Shown one piece after another: positions 36,932 to 45,790 of a stretch of DNA of 64,000 nucleotides. Positions within the stretch are counted from its first letter, which is position 1. Every line of letters begins with the position of its first letter. Source of the DNA: Paenibacillus urinalis (GTDB lineage: Bacteria; Bacillota; Bacilli; Paenibacillales; Paenibacillaceae); contig NZ_CP118108.1 in the NCBI RefSeq assembly GCF_028747985.1, positions 4,934,001-4,998,000 of the forward strand, given 5' to 3'. Below the pieces are notes generated by a model that saw nothing but the letters and a program-made list of their open reading frames with translations, was not told the origin of the DNA and made no database searches. A program made the position numbers and the translations under genes.

Positions 36932-37540
36932 ATGAAGCACCTAATTATTTATGCGCATCCTGTTCAGGACAGTTTTAATCATCAAATATGCCTATCGGTA
37001 CAACAAAACCTGGAGAGATCAGGCCACACAGTTGCCGTGAGAGATCTGTATGCACTGAATTTCGACCCTGTTCTCAGCGAGCAGGAGATGGCTGACTGTT
37101 ACGCTGGAGAAGCACCGAGGGAAGACGTGCTGAAGGAGCAGCAATATATTAAAGACGCTGACTCGCTTATCTTTATCTATCCTATATGGTGGGCAGGCAT
37201 GCCAGCTATACTGAAGGGTTACATTGACCGTGTGTTCTCCTACGGCTTTGCCTATGCATACAATGAGGACGGCCAGCTGATCCGGATGCTAACGGACAAG
37301 CACAGCTTGATTATTAATACTCACGGCTCATCCGCAGCACATTACGACCAGATCGGAATGACAGACGGTCTCATCGTTACCGCAGGTGCAGGCATACTGG
37401 AGTTCGTCGGTACACAGCCGGCAGGTCATCTATTGTTTGGCGATATGGATGATGCTCTAGAAGATCGGAAGGAACAGATTATAGAGCAAATCAAAGCTGA
37501 ATTGTCCACTAAGTTCCCTACTGACAACAGCGCTTCTTGA
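36932..37540 (+). CDS. flavodoxin-fold NAD(P)H quinone oxidoreductase
   Basis: NQO1/MdaB/KefF-like flavoprotein of 202 residues. The flavin site is in IYAHPVQDSFNHQI (6-19), and FIYPIWWAGMPAILKGYIDRVF near 77-98 is the family signature, followed by NTHGSS. Such enzymes reduce quinones or nitro compounds by two electrons. AAGGAG precedes the ATG. Its 3' end overlaps that of the convergent mobA gene by 23 bp. Confidence 0.9.
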   Translation: MKHLIIYAHPVQDSFNHQICLSVQQNLERSGHTVAVRDLYALNFDPVLSEQEMADCYAGEAPREDVLKEQQYIKDADSLIFIYPIWWAGMPAILKGYIDRVFSYGFAYAYNEDGQLIRMLTDKHSLIINTHGSSAAHYDQIGMTDGLIVTAGAGILEFVGTQPAGHLLFGDMDDALEDRKEQIIEQIKAELSTKFPTDNSAS

Positions 37541-38168
37541 TTCGCTCATAATCCTCCATTTGATTCATATTGGTAAACATCTCTGAAATGTCGGACACTG
37601 TCCATGGCATCCCAGCATCTGCTGCCAGCTCATGCTCCGTGACATATCTAACGCTGATCTGGGAGAGAAAATCCATGACCCTTCGCCTGCCCGTCTCAAG
37701 CTGCTGCTCAAGTACAGGAATGACACAATCATGATATAACGCAATCAGGGGATGCGTCTGACCTTCAATCACAGGGACGATGGCCTGATAGCAGGAGTTC
37801 TCCTGCAGTTCTGCATATTGGATCAATACCTTGAACAGCTCTGTACGGACAAGCGGCGTGTCGCACGGAACAGACAAGCTCCAGCCTCCTTCCCCCGAAG
37901 AGCTGGCTCCCCGGTGTGCTGTCAGGCCTGCATGCAATCCTGCAAGCGGGCCGCATCCCGGGTATACATCAGCGGCCTGTGTATAACCAAGCTCTGCATA
38001 CTCCTCCCTATATCCTTTGCCGACAGCAATACGCACATCATCTACAGCTCCAGCTAATTCAGAGGCAATTACCTGAATGACATTGGCTTCTCCCAGTGGC
38101 AGCAGTGCCTTGTCTGTCCCCATTCTGCTGGAGAGCCCTCCTGCCAAAATAATGCCCGAAAACCTCAT
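37518..38168 (-). CDS. mobA: molybdenum cofactor guanylyltransferase
   Basis: Transfers GMP from GTP to molybdopterin to make the guanine dinucleotide form of Moco. The nucleotide motif LAGGLSSRMGTDKALL is at 8-23, and PCDTPL near 100 binds metal and nucleotide. About 216 residues. The ATG at 38168 has GGGTGG upstream; an in-frame GTG at 38177 overlaps it. The bis-MGD-type oxidoreductase at 52-54 kb would need this enzyme. An IS605-type right-end remnant lies about 80 bp upstream. Confidence 0.9.
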   Translation of the reverse strand: MRFSGIILAGGLSSRMGTDKALLPLGEANVIQVIASELAGAVDDVRIAVGKGYREEYAELGYTQAADVYPGCGPLAGLHAGLTAHRGASSSGEGGWSLSVPCDTPLVRTELFKVLIQYAELQENSCYQAIVPVIEGQTHPLIALYHDCVIPVLEQQLETGRRRVMDFLSQISVRYVTEHELAADAGMPWTVSDISEMFTNMNQMEDYERIKKRCCQ

Positions 38169-38250
38169 TAAATCCACCCGCCCTCATGAAAATAATGCAA
38201 ATGTATATCAAAAATGATTGTATCCCCTTACAAGTACATGCTACAGTGTA

Positions 38251-38352
38251 TTGAAACACTCCCTCCACCTAAAGAGGCGGGGGATTCTTGGATTGTCAAA
38301 CCCATCGGTTTGAAGTTGTCCTGCTTGTGCAGTACCCTAGCTCGGTCCACCT
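38251..38352 (-). mobile_element. orphan IS200/IS605-type right end with structured RNA (omega-RNA-like remnant)
   Basis: Read on the minus strand, the segment contains three stem-loops in order: CTGC/GCAG, CAAACC/GGTTTG, and a final G+C-rich hairpin CCCCCGCC-TCTTT-AGGTGGAGG, then AGTGTTTCAA. This looks like the 3' end of a tnpB gene with its omega-RNA scaffold and transposon right end; an in-frame peptide with KPMGLTIQESPASLGGG is what tnpB tails often encode. No tnpB or tnpA body exists: the MFS gene begins 24 bp away on the other strand. The element is therefore a solo end or relic. Recognised from memory of such ends; not verified. Confidence 0.55.
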
Positions 38353-38375
38353 GAAATGAAAGGAATGGCATCCCT

Positions 38376-39569
38376 TTGCATACATTATCGCAGCTGAAGC
38401 TGTATAACTTCTTCGTGTACGGTGCTGTCGCCGTGTTCACCAGCTTTTTCTCAATTTATCTCCAAAATAATGGATTAACCAAGCTTCAGATCGGAACACT
38501 TATGGCCATTGGCCCCTTCGTGTCCCTCTTCGCCAACCCCTTCTGGGGCTTCATGAGCGACCGCTCGCAAAATATCCGTAAGACGGTTCTTCTCATGTTA
38601 GCAGGGACGCTGTTATTCGTACAAGCCGTATTTCTTGCTCCGTCGTATAGCCTTATTTTTGCAGCGATGATCTTCTTTTACTTTTTCCAGAGTCCCTTAT
38701 TCGCACAAACCAACAGCATGATTCTGGTATACATTGATGGGACGGATCATAAATTCGGCTCGTTCCGCTTATGGGGCTCTCTCGGCTGGGCGCTGACTGC
38801 TATCGCTGCTGGTCCTGTAATGGATCGGCTGGGCGATCGCGGCATATCCATCGTATTCAGTGTGCTGCTGCTGACAGCCATCTTCTTCGCTGTTCTTCTG
38901 CCTCAGCTGCAGCGAACCTCGGACGGTCCAGTCGTCAGTATGCGTGGATTCGGTCAAGTGGTGCTTAACCCTTATTTCATGACTTTTATTATTCTCGGTG
39001 TTCTGGTCTCCGTGCCAAATGCGATGAACAGTGCGTTCGTCTCACTGTACATTACCGAGCTTGGAGGAAGCAAACAGATGGTTGGACTTGCCGTATTTAT
39101 GTCTTCCATATTGGAAGTAGCGGTGTTCCTCTTATTTGATCGGTTTCTTAAGCGTAAGATGACGGTTATGCTGGGCTGTCTGACCGTAGTCAGCATCCTC
39201 TTCGCGGTACGCTGGGAGCTGATGGCGCTGGCGACAGATCCGCTGCAGATCGCATTCATCCAGCTGCTTCACTCGGTAACCTTCGGAGGGTATTTCTATG
39301 TAGGCACCCAGCTGACGATGCTCTTCATCCCGAGACCTTACCGCTCATCGGGACAAGCGCTCTATACGCTCTCCTGGGGCGGCGTATCCGGTGTTATTGC
39401 CGGAATCTTCGGGGGATTCATGTTCCAGAACTTCGGAGCTTCCGTGATGTATCAATATGGTGTTATCCTGTCTGTGATCGGCATCATCGGGTTTGGGATC
39501 ATGTTTTATATCGTGAAGAAATACGGATACCAGCCCCCTCTGCCCTCCAGCTACAAGGTCGGAAGCTAA
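38376..39569 (+). CDS. MFS transporter, MFS_1-like (phenylpropionate/nucleoside-permease-like group)
   Basis: 397 residues with twelve predicted helices. The first helix begins LKLYNFFVYGAVAVFTSFFSI, and the second loop carries FWGFMSDRSQNIRKTVL, the motif-A equivalent. The pattern resembles HcaT-type and LacY-like MFS_1-like members; the substrate is unknown. The start must be a non-ATG codon: the TTG at 38376 has AAAGGA 11 bases upstream, and no in-frame ATG exists before a stop. The IS605-like relic lies just upstream, so the original 5' region may have been changed by insertion. Confidence 0.82.
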   Translation: MHTLSQLKLYNFFVYGAVAVFTSFFSIYLQNNGLTKLQIGTLMAIGPFVSLFANPFWGFMSDRSQNIRKTVLLMLAGTLLFVQAVFLAPSYSLIFAAMIFFYFFQSPLFAQTNSMILVYIDGTDHKFGSFRLWGSLGWALTAIAAGPVMDRLGDRGISIVFSVLLLTAIFFAVLLPQLQRTSDGPVVSMRGFGQVVLNPYFMTFIILGVLVSVPNAMNSAFVSLYITELGGSKQMVGLAVFMSSILEVAVFLLFDRFLKRKMTVMLGCLTVVSILFAVRWELMALATDPLQIAFIQLLHSVTFGGYFYVGTQLTMLFIPRPYRSSGQALYTLSWGGVSGVIAGIFGGFMFQNFGASVMYQYGVILSVIGIIGFGIMFYIVKKYGYQPPLPSSYKVGS

Positions 39570-39626
39570 TTGAGACTCCTAGGCAGGGGATTCGCCCTCT
39601 CTTGCCATAGCATACTTCACTAACAA

Positions 39627-39665
39627 AAAAACGCCGTTCTCTGTACTTAGAGAACGGCGTTTCCT
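39627..39665. terminator. bidirectional intrinsic terminator
   Basis: AAACGCCGTTCTCT pairs with AGAGAACGGCGTTT; A-runs on the left and T-rich sequence on the right allow use from both strands. It closes the MFS gene. Confidence 0.88.
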
Positions 39666-39737
39666 ATATCTCCGCCCGAGAAGAGCGGAAAATGGTCTTT
39701 GAAGTCATTGATGATCAACAGCGCTAAGCTGAAATAG

Positions 39738-39849
39738 CAGAATTGTCCCGTTGGAGCGTTAGCGATCGCCTTTGCTTTCGAATTTGCCCAGCATTATGTT
39801 AATCAAATCATCAAATTCGTAAAGCAACAGCGACCAGAGGGACAATCTG
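39738..39849. repeat. 112-bp imperfect palindrome, MITE- or REP-like element
   Basis: The ends CAGAATTGTCCC and GGGACAATCTG are inverted repeats with one base inserted. Pairing continues inward: GCTTTCGAATTTG on the left matches CAAATTCGTAAAGC on the right, so nearly the whole element can fold into one long hairpin. It lies downstream of glnS and of the MFS gene, with no coding capacity. Only this copy was noticed in the window. Confidence 0.7.
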
Positions 39850-39901
39850 CGGTTGAAGCTTACATTCGATGTTGATTATCACTTGCTTCATTCCTTCCAT
39901 T

Positions 39902-41605
39902 TTACGCCTTCGGCAAATGGAAGGAGCTCTTCAGTGACACAACCCGGTTAAACACAGGCTGGCCTGGCTCCGAATATTTGGAATCCACATTAAAGTAGCC
40001 ATGACGGAAGAACTGGAACTTGTCCTGCGGCTTGGCATCTGCCATATTCGGCTCGACATAGCCGTGAACGATGGTCAGCGAATTCGGGTTCAGCTCATCA
40101 AGGAATGACTTAGGTGCTGCAACCGTAGCTTCTTTTTCCTCCTCAAGCTCCGTATCGCCTTCCGGCTCCTCCTTGTTGATCAGCGGCTCGAACAGGCGGA
40201 ATTCTGCCGGAATCGCTTGACTTGCCTCCACCCAGTGAATCGTGCCTTTGACCTTGCGTCCGGTAAAGCCGGAACCGCTCTTCGTTTCAGGATCATAGGT
40301 GCAGTGAATCTCAACAACATTGCCCTCTTCGTCCTTGATAACATCATTACATTTAATGAAGTAGGCATGCTTCAGACGAACCTCGTTGCCAGGGAACAAA
40401 CGGAAGTATTTGCTCGGCGGATCTTCCATAAAGTCCTCGCGCTCAATATAGATTTCGCGGGAGAACGGAATTTGGCGAGTACCCATCTCTTCGTTCTCTT
40501 GGTTGTTCTCTGCCTCCAGCATTTCGGTCTGACCTTCTGGATAATTCGTAATAACCACCTTGATCGGATCAAGCACAGCCATCGTACGAGGTGCCTTCAG
40601 CTTCAAGTCCTCGCGGATAAAGTGCTCCAGCATTTGCAGATCAACCAGGCCCTGGCTCTTGGAGATCCCTGTCTCATAGACGAACTCACGAAGCGCTTCC
40701 GGCGTATAGCCTCTACGGCGAAGTCCCGAGATCGTCGGCATCCGCGGATCATCCCAGCCATCGACATGTCCTTCGTCTACGAGGAGCTTTAATTTACGTT
40801 TACTCGTTACGGTTTGGGCCAGGTTAAGACGGCCAAATTCATATTGATGCGGCTCTGCATCCATTTCGCAATGCTCAATAACCCAATCGTAGAACGGACG
40901 CTGGTCCTCGAACTCCAGGGAACAGAGGGAGTGAGTCACATGCTCGATCGCATCCTCCAGCGGATGGGCAAAGGTATACATCGGATAAATGCACCACTTA
41001 TCTCCGGTATTGTGATGAGTGACGTGAGCAATCCGGTAAATAACAGGGTCCCGCAGGTTGATGTTCGGGGAGGCCATGTCAATCTTGGCACGCAACACGC
41101 GCTCGCCGTCCTTGAATTCACCGTTACGCATCTGTGTGAACAGCTCCAGATTCTCTTCAACGCTGCGATCACGGAATGGGCTGTTCTTGCCTGGCTCAGT
41201 CAATGTTCCGCGCAACTCGCGGATTTGGTCCGCACTTAGGTCATCGACGTAAGCAAGACCTTTCTTAATCAACCTGACTGCCGCTTCATACATTTGCTCG
41301 AAATAATCGGATGCGAATCTTTTTTCCTTCCATTCATAGCCGAGCCATTTCACATCTTCCTGAATGGAATTCACATACTCTTCGTCTTCCTTCGCCGGAT
41401 TCGTATCATCGAAGCGCAGATTGGTGCTGCCACCAAATTCTTCGGCTAGGGCAAAATTAATCCAAATCGCCTTGGCATGTCCAATATGTAGATATCCATT
41501 CGGCTCGGGCGGGAACCGAGTGACAACTTCCTTCACTTTACCTGCACGAAGATCCTCGGAGATCACGTTTTTTATAAAATTGGAGGGGGTTAAGGACTTC
41601 TCCAC
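39902..41605 (-). CDS. glnS: glutaminyl-tRNA synthetase
   Basis: Class I synthetase that charges tRNA-Gln directly. [17 protein letters not shown] (31-47) is the GlnRS form of the HIGH motif; VTSKRKL near 270 is the KMSKS equivalent; the C-terminal anticodon-binding beta barrels follow, with an acidic Glu-rich insert near residues 485-500. About 567 residues. The GTG at 41605 is preceded by AAAGG at suitable spacing. Most Firmicutes use GluRS plus GatCAB instead; a GlnRS of proteobacterial style is known in Paenibacillus and is probably an old transfer. Confidence 0.95.
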   Translation of the reverse strand: MEKSLTPSNFIKNVISEDLRAGKVKEVVTRFPPEPNGYLHIGHAKAIWINFALAEEFGGSTNLRFDDTNPAKEDEEYVNSIQEDVKWLGYEWKEKRFASDYFEQMYEAAVRLIKKGLAYVDDLSADQIRELRGTLTEPGKNSPFRDRSVEENLELFTQMRNGEFKDGERVLRAKIDMASPNINLRDPVIYRIAHVTHHNTGDKWCIYPMYTFAHPLEDAIEHVTHSLCSLEFEDQRPFYDWVIEHCEMDAEPHQYEFGRLNLAQTVTSKRKLKLLVDEGHVDGWDDPRMPTISGLRRRGYTPEALREFVYETGISKSQGLVDLQMLEHFIREDLKLKAPRTMAVLDPIKVVITNYPEGQTEMLEAENNQENEEMGTRQIPFSREIYIEREDFMEDPPSKYFRLFPGNEVRLKHAYFIKCNDVIKDEEGNVVEIHCTYDPETKSGSGFTGRKVKGTIHWVEASQAIPAEFRLFEPLINKEEPEGDTELEEEKEATVAAPKSFLDELNPNSLTIVHGYVEPNMADAKPQDKFQFFRHGYFNVDSKYSEPGQPVFNRVVSLKSSFHLPKA

Positions 41606-41754
41606 AATTATCAACCTTTCTCTCGTAAATTCTATCGACTATACCTTAAATATGATCGAATAATGCATAATCCTGATCTAATAAATATACCTTTAACTTC
41701 AGCGCTCCGCAATGATTCTAGACATAACGAGTCCAGCAGAACAATTACATTTCT

Positions 41755-42045
41755 TTAAAGACGGGAATTCCCTCTCATTGCTTTTAGTAAAATACGGGCG
41801 ATAAACCGAATAAGGTACATATCCAGTAGGAGAACCGCAAATAGCAGCAGGTACCCTGATACAAGAATTACCCAAGAGAGAGTACTGCTGAGCATGCCGT
41901 TCGGAGCATACAGAGCTGCTGCAATCATAGGCATAAATACGACGGCTAGTATATTTTCTCTTGTCATCCACAGCATAACCAAAGTGACCACCATACTAAT
42001 CATCGACAGCCAGAGCAGTACTTTGGTAAAGGGTCGCATGGACAT
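41755..42045 (-). CDS. small membrane protein of unknown function
   Basis: About 96 residues, of which three stretches are long hydrophobic helices (about 10-25, 30-50 and 55-80), ending in a basic tail KAMRGNSRL. The ATG at 42045 has AAGGAA nine bases upstream. I do not recognise the family. It is downstream-facing toward glnS, with about 150 bp between. Confidence 0.6.
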   Translation of the reverse strand: MSMRPFTKVLLWLSMISMVVTLVMLWMTRENILAVVFMPMIAAALYAPNGMLSSTLSWVILVSGYLLLFAVLLLDMYLIRFIARILLKAMRGNSRL

Positions 42046-42161
42046 ATCCGGCACTTCCTTTCTGTTTAATGTGCTTGCTGATGAGCTGTAAATGTCATTT
42101 TGACGGTTCGCCTAATATAAGGTAGCATGAAGGAAAATGAGGTGTAAAAGGAGTATATTTG

Positions 42162-42416
42162 ATGAAGGCTACAAAATTGCCCAAAGAGCAGAAAGAGCAC
42201 ATGATTCGTCTAATCCAGCAGCATTTTGAAGAAGAGCGGGGAGAAACCATCGGTGAGCTGGCAGCGGACAGCATGCTTGATTTCTTCCTGACATCACTCT
42301 CTCCCTATATATATAATCAGGCATTAAGTGACTGCCGCACACTCGTCAATCAGCGGATGGTATCCATGGAAGACGATATCTATGCACTGGAGCGAAAAAT
42401 CCCGTTATCTAGATGA
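42162..42416 (+). CDS. DUF2164 family protein
   Basis: 84-residue cytoplasmic protein. LPKEQKEHMIRLIQQHFEEERGE and LAADSMLDFFLTSLSPYIYNQAL are the recognisable conserved blocks of this small, uncharacterised Bacillales family. AAAGGAG precedes a TTG-ATG pair; I chose the ATG. Function unknown. Confidence 0.8.
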   Translation: MKATKLPKEQKEHMIRLIQQHFEEERGETIGELAADSMLDFFLTSLSPYIYNQALSDCRTLVNQRMVSMEDDIYALERKIPLSR

Positions 42417-42478
42417 AGCTAATCTTATAATATTATTGATCTATCTATTTTACTCTATGGATGAAAGAAGGTTTGATG

Positions 42479-43027
42479 ATGTTTGCATACAAGGTCGATG
42501 AAGATATTGAATTAAGACCCCTGTCACTCGAGCACGCTGGTGCATTGTTTAATCTTACAGATCGATCCAGAGAGCGGCTGCGCGAATGGCTGCCATGGGT
42601 AGATCAGATTGTAGAACAACAGCATTCCGTTAATTTTATCAAAAATTCGCTCAAGCAAGGCTCTGAAAATGGTGGATTCACAGCTGGAATTTGGGTCAAA
42701 GATGAGCTTGCCGGCGTGATCGGCTTTCATGAAATTGATTGGAATAACAGATCTGTGAGCATCGGCTACTGGCTTGGCAAAAATCATGAAGGTCAGGGCC
42801 TGATGAGCTCGGCCTGCCGCTCACTTGTGGACTATGCGCTCATTGAGCTTGATTTGAACCGGGTGGAGATCCGCTGCGCTACCGGGAATCACAAGAGCCG
42901 TGGAATTCCAGAGAGACTCGGATTTGTCCTCGAAGGGATTGTCCGGGAAGCAGAGAAGCTGCCGCAGGGCTACGTGAACCATGCCGTCTATGGCATGCTC
43001 CAAAGCGAATGGAAGCTGCTCCGGTAG
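42479..43027 (+). CDS. RimJ/RimL-type GNAT acetyltransferase (YdaF-like)
   Basis: 182 residues from the ATG at 42479, beginning MFAYKVDEDIELRPL, which follows B. subtilis YdaF (MFTCKVNEHITLR). GYWLGKNHEGQGLMSSACR near 99-117 is the acetyl-CoA loop and EIRCATGNHKSRGIPERLGF near 133-152 the conserved N-acetyltransferase beta-5 region. Members acetylate ribosomal or other protein N-termini, or detoxify small molecules. AAGAAGG lies seven bases upstream; an earlier ATG at 42461 overlaps it. Confidence 0.9.
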   Translation: MFAYKVDEDIELRPLSLEHAGALFNLTDRSRERLREWLPWVDQIVEQQHSVNFIKNSLKQGSENGGFTAGIWVKDELAGVIGFHEIDWNNRSVSIGYWLGKNHEGQGLMSSACRSLVDYALIELDLNRVEIRCATGNHKSRGIPERLGFVLEGIVREAEKLPQGYVNHAVYGMLQSEWKLLR

Positions 43028-43110
43028 CTTCAAGCGCACAGCTTACCGAAAATGGATGCACTCTTTTTATTTCGCTCACATCCATCGATATTACATAAAG
43101 AACATCATAA

Positions 43111-43156
43111 GTGCCTATGCAGACATGGAAGTGCACCCCTTCCGCATAGGCCTTTT
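43111..43156 (+). terminator. intrinsic terminator after the YdaF-like gene
   Basis: GCCTATGC pairs with GCATAGGC, with an inner GGAAG/CTTCC stem, followed by TTTTCTATTTTT. Confidence 0.8.
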
Positions 43157-43184
43157 CTATTTTTAATGTAAGCTTAAGCTTCTC

Positions 43185-43221
43185 TTCATCCTGACTTCAT
43201 CCCGTTTGGTTAAGGTATACA
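43185..43221 (+). promoter_or_regulatory. direct-repeat activator site and -10 box before the small secreted peptide
   Basis: TTCATC-N5-TTCATC (43185-43201) lies just upstream of a TATACA -10 box (43216-43221) with no good -35 hexamer. Two direct hexamers 11 bp apart are typical for OmpR-family response regulators activating from the -35 region. The regulator is unknown. Confidence 0.45.
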
Positions 43222-43254
43222 TGTCCCCACATTAGGAAGGGAAGGTATGAACAC

Positions 43255-43470
43255 ATGAATAAGACGATGTCGCAATGGGTGATGTCCAGCTCACTTGCGA
43301 TGACATTAACGATGGGAATGGCGCTGAATGCAAGTCCATACAGCAATCAACCGCAGCTAAATTCAGGCACAGAGAACACAGAGGCATCAAGCAAAAGAAT
43401 CTCCGCCAAGGTGGAATTCGGACCTCAGCAGGCGCCGCAGACAGTGCAGGACACAAAATATCGGAAATAA
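43255..43470 (+). CDS. small secreted peptide of unknown function
   Basis: 71 residues. Residues 1-26 look like a signal peptide (one Lys near the start, a Met/Leu/Ala-rich core MSSSLAMTLTMGMALNA). The mature part is polar, with Ser, Thr, Gln and Lys, no Cys, and ends TVQDTKYRK. GGGAAGG lies nine bases before the ATG and a strong terminator follows 30 bp after the stop, so it is a compact transcription unit. I do not recognise the family. Confidence 0.6.
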   Translation: MNKTMSQWVMSSSLAMTLTMGMALNASPYSNQPQLNSGTENTEASSKRISAKVEFGPQQAPQTVQDTKYRK

Positions 43471-43499
43471 GCAAACTCTAATATAAGAATATGAACAAA

Positions 43500-43530
43500 G
43501 AGGCTGTCCTGCTTGCGGACAGCCTCTCTT
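43500..43530. terminator. intrinsic terminator between the small peptide and anti-sigma genes
   Basis: GAGGCTGTCC pairs with GGACAGCCTC around a six-base loop, followed by TCTTC; it can serve the small peptide gene and, from the other side, the anti-sigma gene. Confidence 0.8.
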
Positions 43531-43591
43531 CATGTTTAATTCGAATTTATTCTCTTATTGCTGCATCTAGAATAGCTGTGAAGCAGTATAT

Positions 43592-45238
43592 TTACTCGCC
43601 GTCAGTGAGAGCTACACGAAGCTCAGCTTCTGGCTGCTCAATACCGTACATATAAGCATAAATCTCGAGCTCATTCGCTCCTCTGTAATTCTCATACACA
43701 TCCATCCTTTTGTTCTTCCCATTACCGGCAAAGTCTTGGATGGAAGGAACCCCGTATACTTTATCAAATCCTTGACCGTAATAGGTCTGATTGATACCGC
43801 CAAAATTGAGGTCGCTGCTCTCTGATTCGATATATAGATTATTATCCTTTGTATAGTAGGTCCAGGTGACCGGATAACCTTCATAATCCTGTGTAAAGCT
43901 CTGCTTCTCCTCAGAAATGCCAGTTAACAGCACCGGCTCTTCTCTCCCTTTAATCTGGTCAGCTCGATGTTCCGCGATTAGTGTAATCGGACTTGTGCCA
44001 ACAGAGGAGAGCTCGATCTCAGGTGATAGTTCGAAACGCAGCTCGGATTTGTGTTTTCCCTCCAGATTAGCATCATATCCCGGTATTAGCTTCCCGCCTA
44101 CATTGAGTTGATAATTCAGATAAGGCACTCTCGTGTATGCCTCTTCATGATTCAGCACAATACGGATTTGGGTCGGAGTGACAACCATCTCCGTTACTCT
44201 ACTGCCTCCGGGTATCTCTTCAATAGGGATATCCAGCTGCTTCTTCACTGTACCGTTCTCCATTTGTTTCTTGGACAAAGAGAACTGAAGATCCCATTCT
44301 CCATCTGCTCTGTCAACCTCTCGGTCATAGACGAGTCTAAACTTAGTGCCCTCTTCATTTATTTCTGACGTGTTATAAATCTGCTGTGTCGTATATTCCT
44401 GATTCTGACCAGGTGCGCCAAATACACTGGGCTCTGCCGCTGCAATAACCTCTCCACTTGGCTTCTGCGCTTCTAAGCGATACCAGGACCACACTTTGTC
44501 AGCTGGATCGATCAGAGATATGGAGGATTTCAACATCAACTGCTCCTCTGATTGCTCGAATGCATCGATGCTGATGGTGTCAATACCGTCTCTTTGAACC
44601 ACAAAGGTCTGGTTGGCAGGCTTCTCCGGCTCAAAATCAATCGCATAAGATGTGTCCTCTGTCCAGCGGATATTGTTCAGCTCGAAGCTTACCTCGCTGT
44701 TCTCCGTGCTCATCACCCAATCCGATTCAAAATATCCTTGATACACACCAAGCTCTTCATTCCAGTTCTGTACGTAATTCCCCTCAATTGGCGTCCCCTC
44801 ACGGTCTACCAATTGCATGGATTCATAGTATATATGCTGGCTGTTCCCTTCGCCCGGATTGAGGCTGTACAACAGGACCGTGCGGTTTTCATCTGTAAAA
44901 GCGGTATGGACCGTCAAGGTTACCCCGTTCTTGGTCACCGACTGCTCTATACTTTGACCAAGTCCTTGTTGAAGCGCGGTCTGAATCCCCGTTCGAGTAG
45001 AGAGAACATCCGTCCAATCATAGTTAATAGCGGCATAGACAGGCGCTGCCGTAAGAGCAACAGCAATACTAACCGCTATCGCTGCTTTACGCTTCCTCGC
45101 GCTTCTTGCGCCTCCCAGAGCTGTGTCCTTATCACGAAGCTCACCACGCTGAATACTCTCAAACATTTGATCAAAATCAGGATAAGAAACGGGGGTATGC
45201 TGCATTTCATCCTTCAACTTTTTCTCAATGGATTCCAA
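43592..45238 (-). CDS. DUF4179-type membrane anti-sigma factor
   Basis: 548 residues. A short cytoplasmic N-terminus (about 1-47) is followed by a membrane helix (about 49-71, AAIAVSIAVALTAAPVYAAI) and a large extracytoplasmic beta-rich domain that matches the DUF4179 style found with ECF sigma genes. No zinc-binding HxxxCxxC motif is present. The TTG start has GAGGAGAG seven bases upstream and the gene overlaps the end of the sigma factor gene by 14 bp, the standard coupling of a sigma factor with its inhibitor. The signal sensed is unknown. Confidence 0.85.
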   Translation of the reverse strand: MESIEKKLKDEMQHTPVSYPDFDQMFESIQRGELRDKDTALGGARSARKRKAAIAVSIAVALTAAPVYAAINYDWTDVLSTRTGIQTALQQGLGQSIEQSVTKNGVTLTVHTAFTDENRTVLLYSLNPGEGNSQHIYYESMQLVDREGTPIEGNYVQNWNEELGVYQGYFESDWVMSTENSEVSFELNNIRWTEDTSYAIDFEPEKPANQTFVVQRDGIDTISIDAFEQSEEQLMLKSSISLIDPADKVWSWYRLEAQKPSGEVIAAAEPSVFGAPGQNQEYTTQQIYNTSEINEEGTKFRLVYDREVDRADGEWDLQFSLSKKQMENGTVKKQLDIPIEEIPGGSRVTEMVVTPTQIRIVLNHEEAYTRVPYLNYQLNVGGKLIPGYDANLEGKHKSELRFELSPEIELSSVGTSPITLIAEHRADQIKGREEPVLLTGISEEKQSFTQDYEGYPVTWTYYTKDNNLYIESESSDLNFGGINQTYYGQGFDKVYGVPSIQDFAGNGKNKRMDVYENYRGANELEIYAYMYGIEQPEAELRVALTDGE

Positions 45239-45758
45239 GTGTCTTCTCTCCTCTCATATGGCACCAATCATTCGTCTCCATGTCCCTTCGAAGCAGCTTC
45301 AGCGCCTTGTGAAGCCGGGACTTAACTGTACCTGCTGGAATATGGAGCACCTCTGCAATCTCGCTTGTAGTCATGTCACTGCTATAGCGGAGCGTAACGA
45401 CAGCCCTTAGCTTGTCTGGAAGCTGGTGAAGCAGCGCGGCATATTCCTCTGCCTCCGCCCGCTCGATTACGATGTCATCCGGGGTCTTCGTACGTTCGGC
45501 TGACTGGTCATGCTGGATTTGCACCAGCTTCTGCTTGTCTCTTTTCGTCTTATTTTTTCTCAGTACATTTAGACAATGATTCATCGTGATCCGCATCAGC
45601 CATGCTTTGATATGCTCTACGCTGCTCCATTGCTGACGGAATACCGTAATAAAAATATCATGGCACGCATCTTCGGCATCCTGTGCATGCCTTAGCATGT
45701 AGTAGCATGTTCTGTACACGTCCTTGTGGTACGAATCAAACAGCTCGCGTTCGGTCAA
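45225..45758 (-). CDS. ECF RNA polymerase sigma factor
   Basis: About 177 residues. Region 2 (LFDSYHKDVYRTCYYML...DAEDACHDIFITVF...IKAWLMRITMNHCLNVLRK) and region 4 (LPDKLRAVVTLRYSSDMTTSEIAEVLHIPAGTVKSRLHKALKLL in shorter conserved pieces) are both complete. A TTG at 45758 is the best start, with AGGGGTG six bases upstream. The anti-sigma gene overlaps its 3' end. A promoter-like sequence with an ECF-type -35 lies upstream, as expected for autoregulation. Confidence 0.9.
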   Translation of the reverse strand: MTERELFDSYHKDVYRTCYYMLRHAQDAEDACHDIFITVFRQQWSSVEHIKAWLMRITMNHCLNVLRKNKTKRDKQKLVQIQHDQSAERTKTPDDIVIERAEAEEYAALLHQLPDKLRAVVTLRYSSDMTTSEIAEVLHIPAGTVKSRLHKALKLLRRDMETNDWCHMRGEKTLGIH

Positions 45759-45790
45759 TGACTTCACCCCTCTCTTTATCTGATGCTATA

